NCBI GenBank assembly: GCA_023388195.1
Contig: JAEWGR010000102.1
Location: 1-44,617, forward strand
DNA: 44,617 nucleotides
Source of the DNA: Bacillota bacterium
Lineage (GTDB): Bacteria; Bacillota; Negativicutes; Sporomusales; Sporomusaceae
Direction of reading: 5' to 3'
Positions 1-8,361 of the stretch are shown here, piece after piece. The translations under genes were made by a program, and so were the position numbers. How positions within the stretch are numbered: the stretch's first letter is position 1; the number at the start of each line of letters is the position of its first letter. The notes under the pieces are model-generated. The model was given only the letters and a program-made list of their open reading frames with translations. It searched no databases and was not told the origin of the DNA.

Positions 1-19
1 AACCGTCCCTCTGAGTCAC
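1..19. repeat. Truncated copy of REP-like hairpin element
   Basis: Bases 1-19 match 17 of 19 positions of the half-element AACCGTCCCCTTGAGTCAG found in the two REP-like hairpins at 11232-11261 and 11325-11354. The left arm would lie outside the window, so this is probably a third copy cut by the window edge. Confidence 0.5.
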
Positions 20-136
20 CCTCTGGGAATTTTTTCTGTGGCCAGCGGCGTTACCTTTGTGTGACCGGGACGTTTAATTAGGTGAGTTGACCAAAACGTC
101 AGCCGCATGATTAATTAGAAGTGAGAGGGTTAGAAA

Positions 137-1333
137 ATGAATTACAATAAAAAACAGGTAAAAATTATGGTTGCTGTTACCGGTTTGGGCGTAATGCTGA
201 TGGCTGCTCAGGCTGGTTTCCCCAGGCAGGCCGCCGCCCAATGGCTGGACCCGGTTCCGCCTGCTGTGAGCGAGCCCGGGGTTCAGTTATTGCCGGCCGG
301 GATTCAGTCAACTGTCCTGGAGGCTATGACCGAAGGCGGGGCTGCTTTGGCTCCAGCCAATGACAATACCCGTGTTAAGCCTGAGCCGGGTGCCAATAAG
401 ATCTTTGCGGGCCAGTTTACCCAGGCAATTACGGAGGCTGCACCGGCTGCTTATCTTAATGATACGGCAGTGCAGGGACTGATTGACACGCTTACTGCGA
501 CTTCGACAGTATTGCCAGGCCGTATGGCAACCAACTCTGGCAAGATTGACGTGGGCCCAGGGGTGGCAAACCTCGATTATGCAAAAGTCATCAAGTGGCA
601 GCAAAATGTGGATGCCGGGTACGAGCGCTGGCGCCTTGATCCCCTGCAAGTTGCACGGCGGGAAGGCAGACAGTATGGTTTTTCCGATAAGGATACATTT
701 ACAGTGGTTAAGCGGTTGACACAAAGCAATCTGGCCCGTCATGGCGAGATTCACGTCAAAGTAACTCATAATGGCAAAGACTATACCATGATTTTAGTTA
801 AACCGTTTGGGGGCGGCGATGCCATTTGGACAACCTATAAGGTCGTTAATCAGTATAAACCGGTTCCCCCATCTGAAACTGCCGGTAAAACACTGTTTTC
901 CACAAATAAATATGACAGCTGGCGTTGGCAGAAAGGGAGCTATCTGAAAGATATGGCTTTTACCACGGTTGTGGACTATAGTTACCAGCTGAAGCAGGAT
1001 AAGCGTATTCCGGAAAACGTTCTGCGAAAAATAAAAGATATTAATTACAATAAAAAAGTGGTATTGTTTGCTTATCTTGGCACTGCCCCGTCAGGCGGCT
1101 ACGGTGTTGGCATTGAAAAAGTGGTTCTTAACGGTAACAAGATGACCGTTACCGTACACACGCAAAGCCCCGGCCGTGGTTCGGCTGTAACCATGGCTGT
1201 GACACAACCGGCTGACTATGTAGTACTTGATAAAGAGATCTTCGCTGTCAGAGGTGGTGTGGACATTACGTTTGTTGATCAGAATGGCAAGGTATTGAGC
1301 AAAAATAAATTAACGATCAGAAGTCATCGCTAA
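137..1333 (+). CDS. Secreted PrcB-like protein of unknown function
   Basis: This 398-aa protein begins with a signal peptide (basic start, hydrophobic stretch about 10-28, likely cleavage after the Ala run near residue 34), so it should act outside the cytoplasmic membrane. Residues about 306-370 resemble the C-terminal domain of PrcB (protease complex subunit family): a VVLFAYLGTAPSGGYG segment, then a beta-rich stretch and a TQPADYVVL motif. The middle part (about 60-300) is not one I recognise. No protease partner lies next to it, so a protease role is not shown here. The ATG at 137 follows a GA-rich ribosome site (gtgagagg). A terminator-like hairpin follows at 1387. The domain call is from pattern memory, not a search. 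Confidence 0.6.
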   Translation: MNYNKKQVKIMVAVTGLGVMLMAAQAGFPRQAAAQWLDPVPPAVSEPGVQLLPAGIQSTVLEAMTEGGAALAPANDNTRVKPEPGANKIFAGQFTQAITEAAPAAYLNDTAVQGLIDTLTATSTVLPGRMATNSGKIDVGPGVANLDYAKVIKWQQNVDAGYERWRLDPLQVARREGRQYGFSDKDTFTVVKRLTQSNLARHGEIHVKVTHNGKDYTMILVKPFGGGDAIWTTYKVVNQYKPVPPSETAGKTLFSTNKYDSWRWQKGSYLKDMAFTTVVDYSYQLKQDKRIPENVLRKIKDINYNKKVVLFAYLGTAPSGGYGVGIEKVVLNGNKMTVTVHTQSPGRGSAVTMAVTQPADYVVLDKEIFAVRGGVDITFVDQNGKVLSKNKLTIRSHR

Positions 1334-1386
1334 AAGATGAGATTGTCTTACCTGCTCACAGGTGGCTGCTGGCGGTGTATCGGCGA

Positions 1387-1410
1387 GACTTGGCACAAGC
1401 CAAGTCTTTT
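1387..1410 (+). terminator. Rho-independent terminator; related to the 98-bp repeat
   Basis: A perfect 8-bp stem (GACTTGGC at 1387-1394, GCCAAGTC at 1399-1406, loop ACAA) is followed by TTTTCTTA. It should end the PrcB-like transcript. The same hairpin forms the end of the dispersed repeat at 18108 and 28024, and upstream bases (about 1363-1386, ggctgctggcggtg) resemble that repeat, so this is probably a diverged copy. Confidence 0.75.
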
Positions 1411-1565
1411 CTTATATATAAGAATTTGTAAGTTTTGAAAGGATAAAGTCTTGATGAATTGTGGAACCAAGATTCAATGCCCGATTGAGCAAGGGGAAGG
1501 TGCCTCCGCACCCCGGTAAGCCCCGTAACCCAGCGGCCATTGCCGGAAAAAGCGTTCCGCAGGAG

Positions 1566-1647
1566 AAAAGCCGGGCAGTATTCCGTTAAAAAATCCGTTT
1601 GTTTGAGCCAGCGAGTTTACGGATTTTAGGAATACTGTCCGGCTTTT
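1566..1647. repeat. Large intergenic hairpin element (82 nt)
   Basis: The arms 1566-1584 and 1629-1647 pair over 19 bp with one G-U. An inner stem pairs 1590-1598 with 1619-1627 over 9 perfect bp, around a loop containing TTTGAGCCAGCGAGTTT. The symmetry suggests a mobile palindromic element or a stable RNA structure rather than chance. Confidence 0.7.
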
Positions 1648-1680
1648 CAGTTTTTGGAGGCTTCAGGCCTAGACTTTTTG

Positions 1681-1709
1681 CTTACTTTTGTGGCGATGAC
1701 AAAAGTAAG
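1681..1709. repeat. Perfect 11-bp intergenic hairpin
   Basis: CTTACTTTTGT (1681-1691) and ACAAAAGTAAG (1699-1709) are exact reverse complements around the loop GGCGATG. It lies 34 nt after the 82-nt hairpin and probably belongs to the same composite element. Confidence 0.65.
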
Positions 1710-1818
1710 ACACTGCCTTTGCATTCCAGATTAACTGATATGTGCAAAACCACAGGACCGCGATAGCAGTTTTTCTTATTTACGTAACCGTATTGTTTTC
1801 TCTGGCAGGAAAATATTA

Positions 1819-1824
1819 TATAAT
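1819..1824 (+). promoter_or_regulatory. Possible sigma-A -10 box for the phosphatase gene
   Basis: TATAAT lies 37 nt before the ATG at 1861. No good -35 box sits at 16-18 nt; the nearest TTGTTT (1793-1798) gives a 20-nt spacer. A ribosome site (ggagg) precedes the start. Confidence 0.35.
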
Positions 1825-1860
1825 AAACAAATAGCTGTTTATCACTACGGAGGTAATCCT

Positions 1861-3042
1861 ATGGACTGGATCAACTTGTTGTTGGTATTTTTGTTAATAC
1901 TATGTACAATTTCTGCTTGGTTGTACAGACAGAATTGCTATATGGTCAGACAGGTCGAACAGCAAATGCGGGAAACGGCTCGCCAGGCTGAGGTGTTTAA
2001 TGCCAGGAATGAGCGATACCGCGCGCTGCTGCGACAGTCAAGTGATGGGATCATTGTCCTGGATGCCGAAACCTGGCGTATTCAGGAGGTCAACGACCGG
2101 TTCAAGCATATTATGGGGTTTGAAGAGGCTGAGGTGGTTTGGCTCCATATTGCCGATCTGGCAATTTCAGCAGATATTGTGGCCGATCTGGAAGAGGCTT
2201 TGACTACGGGTGAGAGCCGCCGTCAGCAGACGTTCCGGCGTAAAGACAGGCGGGGTATTACAGTTGAGTTCTCGGCCACCCAAATCAGGTATAGCGATCA
2301 ACAGGTCATTGTTGCGACCTTTCGGGATATTACCGAGTATGTACGTTTGCAGGAGGCGCTAAAAAAGGACATAAAAACAGCCGGCCAAGTGCAACGCAGT
2401 TTGTTGCCTGTTGATCTTGATACCGGCCCGGTGAGCGTGCGGACGATCTTTGAACCCCATCATATGGTTAGCGGTGATTTTTTTCATTATACGTTTATGA
2501 AAGGCGGCCATGTCCTGGCAGGTTATGTGATTGATGTAGCCGGCCATGGTTTGGGAACCGCCCTCCAGACATCGGCCTTAAATGTACTCATGCAGGAAAC
2601 TTATTTGATGGAGATACCGCTTATTGATAAAGTACGCTGGATAAACCAGACAGTCATGCGTTACTTTACGGAGGAAACCTTTGCGGCCATGCTGTGTTTT
2701 GAACTTGATTTTGAAAGCAGGATATTGACTTTGGTACCAACCGGCATTACCGGCTTTTTTGCCGCCACAGATGCCGGTCAGGGTTTAATAAAAACCGGCG
2801 GCTCGCTGTTGGGAATCATACCGGAACTTGATATTACCGAGGTGCAGCTACCTGTAAAGGCCGGTGACACTATCTACTTTGTGACAGACGGTATATTGGA
2901 TTTGGTTGAGGTTAATGGTTTGCCGGCAGACCTTAATCTGCGGGATTTCCCAGCCACGGTGGACTGGTTTAATCTATTGCTCAAAACCAACAGGCGCTGG
3001 GATGATGCCTCAGGCTTGTTTATTAAGATAAATGAGCATTAA
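1861..3042 (+). CDS. Membrane-anchored PAS / PP2C-type (SpoIIE/RsbU) serine phosphatase
   Basis: 393 aa. One N-terminal membrane segment (about 4-21), a PAS sensor domain (about 50-165), then a SpoIIE/RsbU-type PPM phosphatase domain (about 175-393). The metal-binding motifs of the family are visible: GDFF at 205-208, DVAGHG at 225-230, TDGILDL in the C-terminal third, and DDASG near 381. Such enzymes dephosphorylate anti-anti-sigma (STAS) proteins and so free a sigma factor or another partner. No STAS protein or anti-sigma kinase is encoded here, so the target is elsewhere. The last 20 bp overlap the convergent HD-GYP gene. ATG at 1861 follows an AGGAGG-like site (ggaggtaatcct). Confidence 0.88.
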   Translation: MDWINLLLVFLLILCTISAWLYRQNCYMVRQVEQQMRETARQAEVFNARNERYRALLRQSSDGIIVLDAETWRIQEVNDRFKHIMGFEEAEVVWLHIADLAISADIVADLEEALTTGESRRQQTFRRKDRRGITVEFSATQIRYSDQQVIVATFRDITEYVRLQEALKKDIKTAGQVQRSLLPVDLDTGPVSVRTIFEPHHMVSGDFFHYTFMKGGHVLAGYVIDVAGHGLGTALQTSALNVLMQETYLMEIPLIDKVRWINQTVMRYFTEETFAAMLCFELDFESRILTLVPTGITGFFAATDAGQGLIKTGGSLLGIIPELDITEVQLPVKAGDTIYFVTDGILDLVEVNGLPADLNLRDFPATVDWFNLLLKTNRRWDDASGLFIKINEH

Positions 3043-4144
3043 GGCTGAGTATTTCCGCCGGGGTGAAGATTTTATCAATAAAAGTAGTCAGATGTTTGGT
3101 CAAATCAATCTCGGGGCCTTCTGTTTGCCTGTGGCCTTCCGCATCGATAATTATTTTTAAAACAGGGCGGGTTTGTAACCCGGCGATTACCTTTATTACC
3201 AGGGCGATTTCGCCGGTATTGAGCCTGACGATGCTGTCCAGCGGGTAAATCGCTATCTGGCTCAGGAAAGTCCTTAGAATGACGGGATCGAAATGGGTAT
3301 TTGCCAGTGACATCATGATCTCATAGGCTTCATGCGGCAGGGTCCCCTCTTTGTAAGGCCTGTCTGAGGTCAGTGCATCATATACATCAGCGATAGCGAC
3401 AATGCGGGCATATTGGTGTATCGTTACACCGCCCATATGGCGGGTGTAGCCGCTGCCGTCAAATTTTTCGTGATGCTGCAGGGCTACGTGGGAGGAAATA
3501 AGGGGAATCTCGCTTTGGCGGCGGAGAATATCAAAGCCATAATCAGGGTGCTGTTCCATGATTGTTCTTTCCTCGCCGGTGAGGGGCCCCGGTTTGACCA
3601 GGATTTCTTTGGGTATCAGCATTTTACCTGTGTCATGCAGTAAGGCCCCCAGCGCCAGTTCTCTAAGCTGTGAGATATTGTAGCCCAGCTTGACACCGGT
3701 AAGGGTTGACAAAACACAAACATTTACCGAGTGGCCGAAGGTATAGCCGTCGCGGGACCGAATATCGGTGAGATGAATCATGGCCCCTCGGTTTTTAATA
3801 ACCTCATCAGTAAGGAAGGCTGCGGTTTGTTTAAATTCTCTGGTATCTACCCGGCGTGTGGCCGCGATATTCTGAAAGGCTGTATGCACCGCCTGAACGG
3901 CTTGTACCCGTGTCTCTTCGCGGACAACCTCCGGGATTGTATCAATGATGAGGTCGGAATCGACCATCTGATCAGTAAACGGGTTTTTTATATATATACT
4001 TGCCAGGCCAAACTGACGCAACCGTTCGATCTGGGAATTGTTCAGTTCTGTTCCGGAGCCCAGGAGCAGTACGCCTTCAGTACTGAAAACGTTGCGGGCA
4101 ATGACCATGCCAGGCTGTAAGCTATTTAGAGCAACTTTTTGCAT
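3023..4144 (-). CDS. HD-GYP domain protein (probable c-di-GMP phosphodiesterase)
   Basis: 373 aa. The N-terminal part (about 1-110) is not clearly a known sensor. The HD-GYP domain follows, with the metal-ligand set visible: H138, H170-D171 (HDTGK), H199 (QHPDYG), H224-H225 (HHEKFDGSGY). The motif giving the family its name reads GYT here instead of GYP; the ligands themselves are intact, so hydrolysis of c-di-GMP to pGpG or GMP remains likely. The 3' end overlaps the phosphatase gene tail to tail by 20 bp. On the minus strand a GGAGG lies 13 nt before the ATG, a long spacing. Confidence 0.88.
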   Translation of the reverse strand: MQKVALNSLQPGMVIARNVFSTEGVLLLGSGTELNNSQIERLRQFGLASIYIKNPFTDQMVDSDLIIDTIPEVVREETRVQAVQAVHTAFQNIAATRRVDTREFKQTAAFLTDEVIKNRGAMIHLTDIRSRDGYTFGHSVNVCVLSTLTGVKLGYNISQLRELALGALLHDTGKMLIPKEILVKPGPLTGEERTIMEQHPDYGFDILRRQSEIPLISSHVALQHHEKFDGSGYTRHMGGVTIHQYARIVAIADVYDALTSDRPYKEGTLPHEAYEIMMSLANTHFDPVILRTFLSQIAIYPLDSIVRLNTGEIALVIKVIAGLQTRPVLKIIIDAEGHRQTEGPEIDLTKHLTTFIDKIFTPAEILSLNAHLS

Positions 4145-4300
4145 GAATGTGAAGGAGCCTCCCTATAATGTACACGTTATTTATTTTCCAGGCTATGTTA
4201 TTCGACAGCCTATAGGAATAAATCCTTCAGTGAAGGATGTTTGATTCTAAAAAAATCACACTATTTTGTTTGGTAATATCAGACAGTGGAGGGATTATGT

Positions 4301-5122
4301 ATGTCAGTATTTACGGTAGGTATATGTCAAATGGGGGTTGTACCCGATAAACAGGTGAACATTGACAGAGCGCGGCAAATGATTGGCGAAGCAACAGCCC
4401 GGGGCAGCCGGCTGGTGGTTTTGCCGGAGATGTTTAACTGTCCGTATCAATCGGAGCTGTTTCCGGAGTATGCAGAAAGTTATCCCGATGGGCCAACCGT
4501 AACCATGTTGGCTGAATGTGCCGCCAAATACCAGGTGATTGTGGTTGGCGGCTCAATTCCCGAGCGGGATGAAGCCGGTAATGTGTATAATACCAGCTTT
4601 ATTTTTGATGAAAGTGGTGTACTGATAGGCCGCCACCGCAAAATCCACTTGTTTGATGTCGCCATTAAAGGAGGGACTACGTTTCAGGAATCCAGGACGC
4701 TGACAGCAGGCAACAGTATGACGGTTGTTAAAACTTCACTGGGGACGATTGGTGTAGCCATCTGCTATGATGTCCGCTTTCCCGAACTGGCCCGGGCTAT
4801 GACCTTACAAGGCGCCCAGGTTTTGATTTACCCGGCTGCTTTCGGTCCGGTCACTGGTCCGGCGCACTGGGAATTGTTAATGCGGGCCCGGGCTGTTGAT
4901 AATCAGGTATATGTGGTTGCGGCCGCGCCGGCGTTGAATGCCGCTGCTGAATATGAGGCTCACGGACACTCTATGCTTGTGGATCCCTGGGCCCGGGTTT
5001 TGGCAGTGGCCAGCGAAGTGGAAACCGTAATTACCGGCAGGATTGATTTCAGGACAACAGATAAAGTGCGGGATGAGCTGCCGCTGCTTAGGCATCGTCA
5101 GCCGGAATTATACACGTACTAA
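4301..5122 (+). CDS. Nitrilase-superfamily amidohydrolase (Nit2/omega-amidase type)
   Basis: 273 aa cytoplasmic C-N hydrolase. The catalytic triad of the superfamily is present: E43 (LPEMFNCPYQ), K114 (RHRKIHLFDV) and C155 (GVAICYDVRFPE). The motif context is closest to the Nit/omega-amidase branch (2-oxoglutaramate or 2-oxosuccinamate hydrolysis; repair of deaminated glutathione), though the substrate cannot be fixed from sequence. I chose ATG 4301 because GGAGG lies 9-13 nt upstream; an in-frame GTG at 4286 overlaps that ribosome site. The LysE-type exporter follows after 29 bp, probably in the same transcript. Confidence 0.88.
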   Translation: MSVFTVGICQMGVVPDKQVNIDRARQMIGEATARGSRLVVLPEMFNCPYQSELFPEYAESYPDGPTVTMLAECAAKYQVIVVGGSIPERDEAGNVYNTSFIFDESGVLIGRHRKIHLFDVAIKGGTTFQESRTLTAGNSMTVVKTSLGTIGVAICYDVRFPELARAMTLQGAQVLIYPAAFGPVTGPAHWELLMRARAVDNQVYVVAAAPALNAAAEYEAHGHSMLVDPWARVLAVASEVETVITGRIDFRTTDKVRDELPLLRHRQPELYTY

Positions 5123-5151
5123 CATTGGCAGCCCTTGTAGAGGAGAGAGAA

Positions 5152-5769
5152 ATGGAACCTTTTATTCATGGTATTATTCTTGCTTTCGGGCTCATCTTGC
5201 CGCTGGGGGTGCAGAATTTATTTGTTTTTACGCAAGGTGCCCTGCAACCCAGCCTGTGGCAGGCACTGCCTGCTGTTTTGACAGCAGGAGCGTGTGATAC
5301 GCTGCTTATTTTGGCGGCAGTGCTCGGGGTGTCGCTAGTGATTTTGAGTTTTGCCTGGCTTAAACTGACACTCATCGGTGCCGGCATCGTTTTTTTAGCC
5401 TATATGGGCTGGGTTTCCTGGCGCAGCAAGCCTGACAGCAATCAGTTGACAGGCAACATGGGTATGCCGCCTGCCAGACAGGTTATGTTTGCGGCCTCGG
5501 TATCACTCTTAAATCCGCATGCAATTCTGGATACTATCGGGGTGATCGGGACAAGTTCCTTAAACTATACCGGCAATGACAAAATCATATTCACTGCGGC
5601 CTGTATCACCGTTTCCTGGCTGTGGTTTCTGGCGCTGGCTTTTACCGGCAGGCTGATAGGCAATTTAGACAGTGCCGGTAAGATGCTGGGGGTTATCGGC
5701 AAGATTTCCGCTGTTTTCATCTGGGGGGCGGCGCTCTATCTGGCCGTCGGTATGATCAGCGAGCTGTAG
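5152..5769 (+). CDS. LysE/RhtB family amino-acid exporter
   Basis: 205 aa, the usual length for the LysE superfamily, with about six hydrophobic segments. The start MEPFIHGIILAFGLILPLG and the later LLNPHAILDTIGVIG stretch are typical of LysE/ArgO exporters. The predicted role is export of a basic or other amino acid across the inner membrane. ATG 5152 follows a GAGGAGAG ribosome site; an upstream in-frame start at 5125 would place that site inside the gene. It probably shares a transcript with the amidohydrolase. Confidence 0.85.
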   Translation: MEPFIHGIILAFGLILPLGVQNLFVFTQGALQPSLWQALPAVLTAGACDTLLILAAVLGVSLVILSFAWLKLTLIGAGIVFLAYMGWVSWRSKPDSNQLTGNMGMPPARQVMFAASVSLLNPHAILDTIGVIGTSSLNYTGNDKIIFTAACITVSWLWFLALAFTGRLIGNLDSAGKMLGVIGKISAVFIWGAALYLAVGMISEL

Positions 5770-5837
5770 CCGGCCTGCCTGACATACTGTGTAATGGACA
5801 TGGCCGTTATAATAGGAAACAAAAAGGCGGTAACAAG

Positions 5838-7916
5838 GTGCCACTACGGGAAAAAAGCATCATTATTATTGGATTGACGCTGTTTTTGCTGCTGTTCAGT
5901 ATATTTCTTACCGCTGATACTATTTTAGTTAATGGCTTCCAGCAGTTGGAGAAAAGTGATACTGAACGCAATGTAAAGCGGGCGATTAAAGGGATAGAAA
6001 ACGAAGCTGCTTCGTTAGAGAGTTTGGTCAAGGACTGGTCGCAGTGGGATGACAGTTATGATTTTATTGAAACTGCCAGTCAGAAATTTATCGATTCCAA
6101 CTTAGTGGAACAAACATTTATAGCGCGGCAGATCAATATAGTTATGTATACTGATCTCAGCGGGCGCATTATTTATGCCCGGGCATTTGACTGGGATAAA
6201 GGTAAGGAATTGCCATTGACCGAAACCATGGCGGCCCAACTTGCCGCTGTTAAACCAGTTTCGCAGATCGTAGCCGGGACCGGTATCAACAAAGGCCTGC
6301 TGAGTTTTCCGGAAGGCCAGATGCTGGTTGCTGCCGGGATGGTTTCCAATAGTACCGGCACCGCTCCGGTCCGGGGCGTATTGCTGATTGGCCGCTACAT
6401 TACCTATGTGGAAAAGGAGAAAATATCCCAACGTATCCAGCTGCCAATCGATTTTGCCACCTGGGATGGTGATCTGTCGCCGGATTTTGTTTCCGCCCAA
6501 GCCTACCTGTCTTATTGTGATCACATCTATATCAAACCAATTGACGATAAATATACGGCCGGCTATACGGTACTGTCCGATTTGAACGGCCAGCCGGCGC
6601 TGATGCTGCGGGTGCTGGCGGCCAGGGAAATTTCCCGTCAGGGGCAGCAGACGCTAAATTACTTTATTGGTATGCTGCTGGCTGCCGGGCTGGTTTTTGG
6701 TATTGTTATGCTTATCCTTATAGAATGGAACGTACTTAGCCGGCTGACACAGCTAAACCGTATTGTCGAAAAGATTACCAAAAGCAAAGACCTGACAATC
6801 AGGCTGCCAGTAGCCGGCCGGGACGAATTAACCGAGCTCGCGGCTAATATTAACGATATGCTGGTCTCGCTGGAAGAAGCCCAGTCCAGACTCAGGTATG
6901 TTAGCCGCCACGATACACTGACCGGGCTTTACAACCGTGCCTATTTTGAGGAATGTATCGACAACACAAAAGCCTCGTCGGACAGTGTGCAGGTGCTGGT
7001 AGCTGATGTTGACGGTCTTAAGCTGATTAATGACACGCTGGGCCACAGCAGTGGTGACACACTCTTGCGGAAGGCAGCTGAGGTGTTGAAAGAAACCTGC
7101 CCGCCTGATGCCATTATCTCCAGATTTGGCGGGGATGAGTTTGCCGTCATCCTTGTCAATTATTCGGGTAAGGATGTGTCCCGGCTGTGTAAGGCCATCA
7201 AAGAGGCTGTTGGCAATGCCAATCATGAGACACCGGGTCTGACGCTCAGTATGTCAATTGGTTACGCAACAGGTACAGAGCAGTCTAATGATGCCGGCGA
7301 ACTGCTAAAAGAAGCAGATAATTATATGTACCGTGATAAACTGCTTCACAATCGCAGTACGCGCAGCGCCATCGTGCAGACCCTAAAAAAGGCGCTGGAG
7401 GTGCGGGATTTTATCACTGACGGACATGCCGCCCGAATGCAGGATTTAGTGCATTTGCTGGGGACCGAGATTGGATTTTCCGAGAACCGGCTGGCCGAAT
7501 TGCAGCTGTTTGCCCAATTTCATGATATAGGGAAGGTCGGCATTCCTGACGGTATTTTATTTAAGCCCGGCCGGCTGACAGCCGAAGAAACGGCTATCAT
7601 GCGCAGCCACTCCGAAATCGGTTACCGGATTGCCCGGTCGGCGCCAGACCTGGTATTTATCGCCGACTGGGTCCTAAAGCATCATGAATGGTGGAATGGG
7701 GGCGGGTATCCGCTGGGGATTAAAGCGGAAGAGATCCCGATTGAATGCCGTATTCTGGCTTTGGCTGATGCCTATGATGCGATGACAAACCAGCGGCCTT
7801 ACCGCCTGCCGGTGACGCCGGCCGAGGCCATCGACGAAATCAGGAAAAATGCCGGTATCCAGTTTGATCCTGAATTAACCAAAGTATTTATTGCGATATT
7901 GGCAAAGTTGCCGTAA
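5838..7916 (+). CDS. CHASE4-HAMP-GGDEF-HD-GYP transmembrane c-di-GMP enzyme
   Basis: 692 aa. TM1 is about 8-28. The extracytoplasmic CHASE4 sensor is about 35-270, with the typical DWSQWDDSYDF at 67-77. TM2 is about 275-297, HAMP about 298-350, GGDEF about 352-500, HD-GYP about 515-690. The GGDEF motif is intact (431-435), but the inhibitory RxxD site that normally precedes it is absent (CPPDAIIS there). The HD-GYP half has H562-D563, H591, H615-H616 and GYP 623-625, so both synthesis and breakdown of c-di-GMP are possible. The GTG start follows AAGGCGG at 5824. Nearby flagellar genes make motility a reasonable output, but that is inference. Confidence 0.92.
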   Translation: MPLREKSIIIIGLTLFLLLFSIFLTADTILVNGFQQLEKSDTERNVKRAIKGIENEAASLESLVKDWSQWDDSYDFIETASQKFIDSNLVEQTFIARQINIVMYTDLSGRIIYARAFDWDKGKELPLTETMAAQLAAVKPVSQIVAGTGINKGLLSFPEGQMLVAAGMVSNSTGTAPVRGVLLIGRYITYVEKEKISQRIQLPIDFATWDGDLSPDFVSAQAYLSYCDHIYIKPIDDKYTAGYTVLSDLNGQPALMLRVLAAREISRQGQQTLNYFIGMLLAAGLVFGIVMLILIEWNVLSRLTQLNRIVEKITKSKDLTIRLPVAGRDELTELAANINDMLVSLEEAQSRLRYVSRHDTLTGLYNRAYFEECIDNTKASSDSVQVLVADVDGLKLINDTLGHSSGDTLLRKAAEVLKETCPPDAIISRFGGDEFAVILVNYSGKDVSRLCKAIKEAVGNANHETPGLTLSMSIGYATGTEQSNDAGELLKEADNYMYRDKLLHNRSTRSAIVQTLKKALEVRDFITDGHAARMQDLVHLLGTEIGFSENRLAELQLFAQFHDIGKVGIPDGILFKPGRLTAEETAIMRSHSEIGYRIARSAPDLVFIADWVLKHHEWWNGGGYPLGIKAEEIPIECRILALADAYDAMTNQRPYRLPVTPAEAIDEIRKNAGIQFDPELTKVFIAILAKLP

Positions 7917-7922
7917 GATAAC

Positions 7923-7952
7923 TTGCACTTTCTTTGCCTGATATGCTATAAT
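7923..7952 (+). promoter_or_regulatory. Sigma-A promoter for rpmE
   Basis: TTGCAC (7923-7928), an 18-nt spacer, then TATAAT (7947-7952). It predicts a start near 7959 and a leader of about 160 nt before rpmE. Confidence 0.7.
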
Positions 7953-7958
7953 TACTAC

Positions 7959-8120
7959 GCATAAAGTGAAACTTACCTCCAAGGCGCTTAAAACGCCCGG
8001 CGAGGCGTAGTTGAACCTATCCAGGAGCTGGTTCGGCTGTGGCTTTTGCGTAACAGGCTGCGAGTCGGACAAACAGCTAGCGGATAAATTTAAGTGGCTG
8101 TAAAAAGTGAGGTGCAAGAC
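7959..8120 (+). promoter_or_regulatory. Long rpmE 5' leader, possible L31 autoregulatory RNA
   Basis: About 160 nt separate the predicted transcription start from rpmE. The leader can form short hairpins (for example GGCG/CGCC around 7983-7998) and carries no ORF I would support. Ribosomal protein L31 leaders that bind their own product are known in Firmicutes; I could not match this one to a family. Confidence 0.35.
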
Positions 8121-8330
8121 ATGCAAGAAAAAATTCATCCTAATTTTAATGAAGCTAAGGTAGTTTGCGGCTGTGGCAATACATTTGTAACCGGTTCAGT
8201 TAAGAAAGAACTGCGTGTAGATGTTTGCTCCAAGTGCCATCCGTTCTATACCGGTCAACAGCGCCAAGTGGCTGCCGGCGGCCGTGTAGAAAGATTCAAC
8301 AAGCGTTATGGCAGCAATACCCAGGAATAA
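8121..8330 (+). CDS. rpmE: 50S ribosomal protein L31, zinc-binding type
   Basis: 69 aa. The zinc ligands of the C+ form of L31 are C16, C18 (CGCG), C36 and C39 (CSKC), followed by the family signature HPFYTG. L31 lies at the subunit interface of the ribosome. ATG 8121 is chosen over the upstream in-frame GTG (8094) because it gives the conserved N-terminus MQEKIHP and has a GAGGTG ribosome site 6 nt upstream. No zinc-free paralogue is in the window. Confidence 0.97.
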   Translation: MQEKIHPNFNEAKVVCGCGNTFVTGSVKKELRVDVCSKCHPFYTGQQRQVAAGGRVERFNKRYGSNTQE

Positions 8331-8361
8331 TTGCGGCTTGGCAAATTGAACAAGAAAAAGG

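Larger units (their letters stand above)
1334..1860. other. 527-bp gene-free region rich in hairpins
   Basis: No convincing gene. In order it holds a terminator hairpin (1387-1410); a possibly structured stretch (about 1455-1565) with a small GGTGC/GCACC hairpin; a large 82-nt hairpin (1566-1647); and a perfect 11-bp hairpin (1681-1709). A TATAAT-like box (1819-1824) precedes the phosphatase gene. The middle stretch did not match any riboswitch I know well (c-di-GMP, cobalamin, Moco and fluoride were considered). Confidence 0.6.

Noticed and set aside
1455..1565. Possible riboswitch before the phosphatase gene
   Set aside because: Compared from memory with c-di-GMP, cobalamin, Moco and fluoride patterns; none of the conserved cores is present.
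4201..4207. TTCGACA, an exact Spo0A box (TGTCGAA) upstream of the HD-GYP gene
   Set aside because: A single 7-base match on either strand is expected several times by chance in 44 kb; no second box is nearby.
4222..4238. Hairpin ATCCTTC-AGT-GAAGGAT before the amidohydrolase gene
   Set aside because: Only 7 bp, no T-run on either strand, and a divergent promoter region is a poor place for a terminator.
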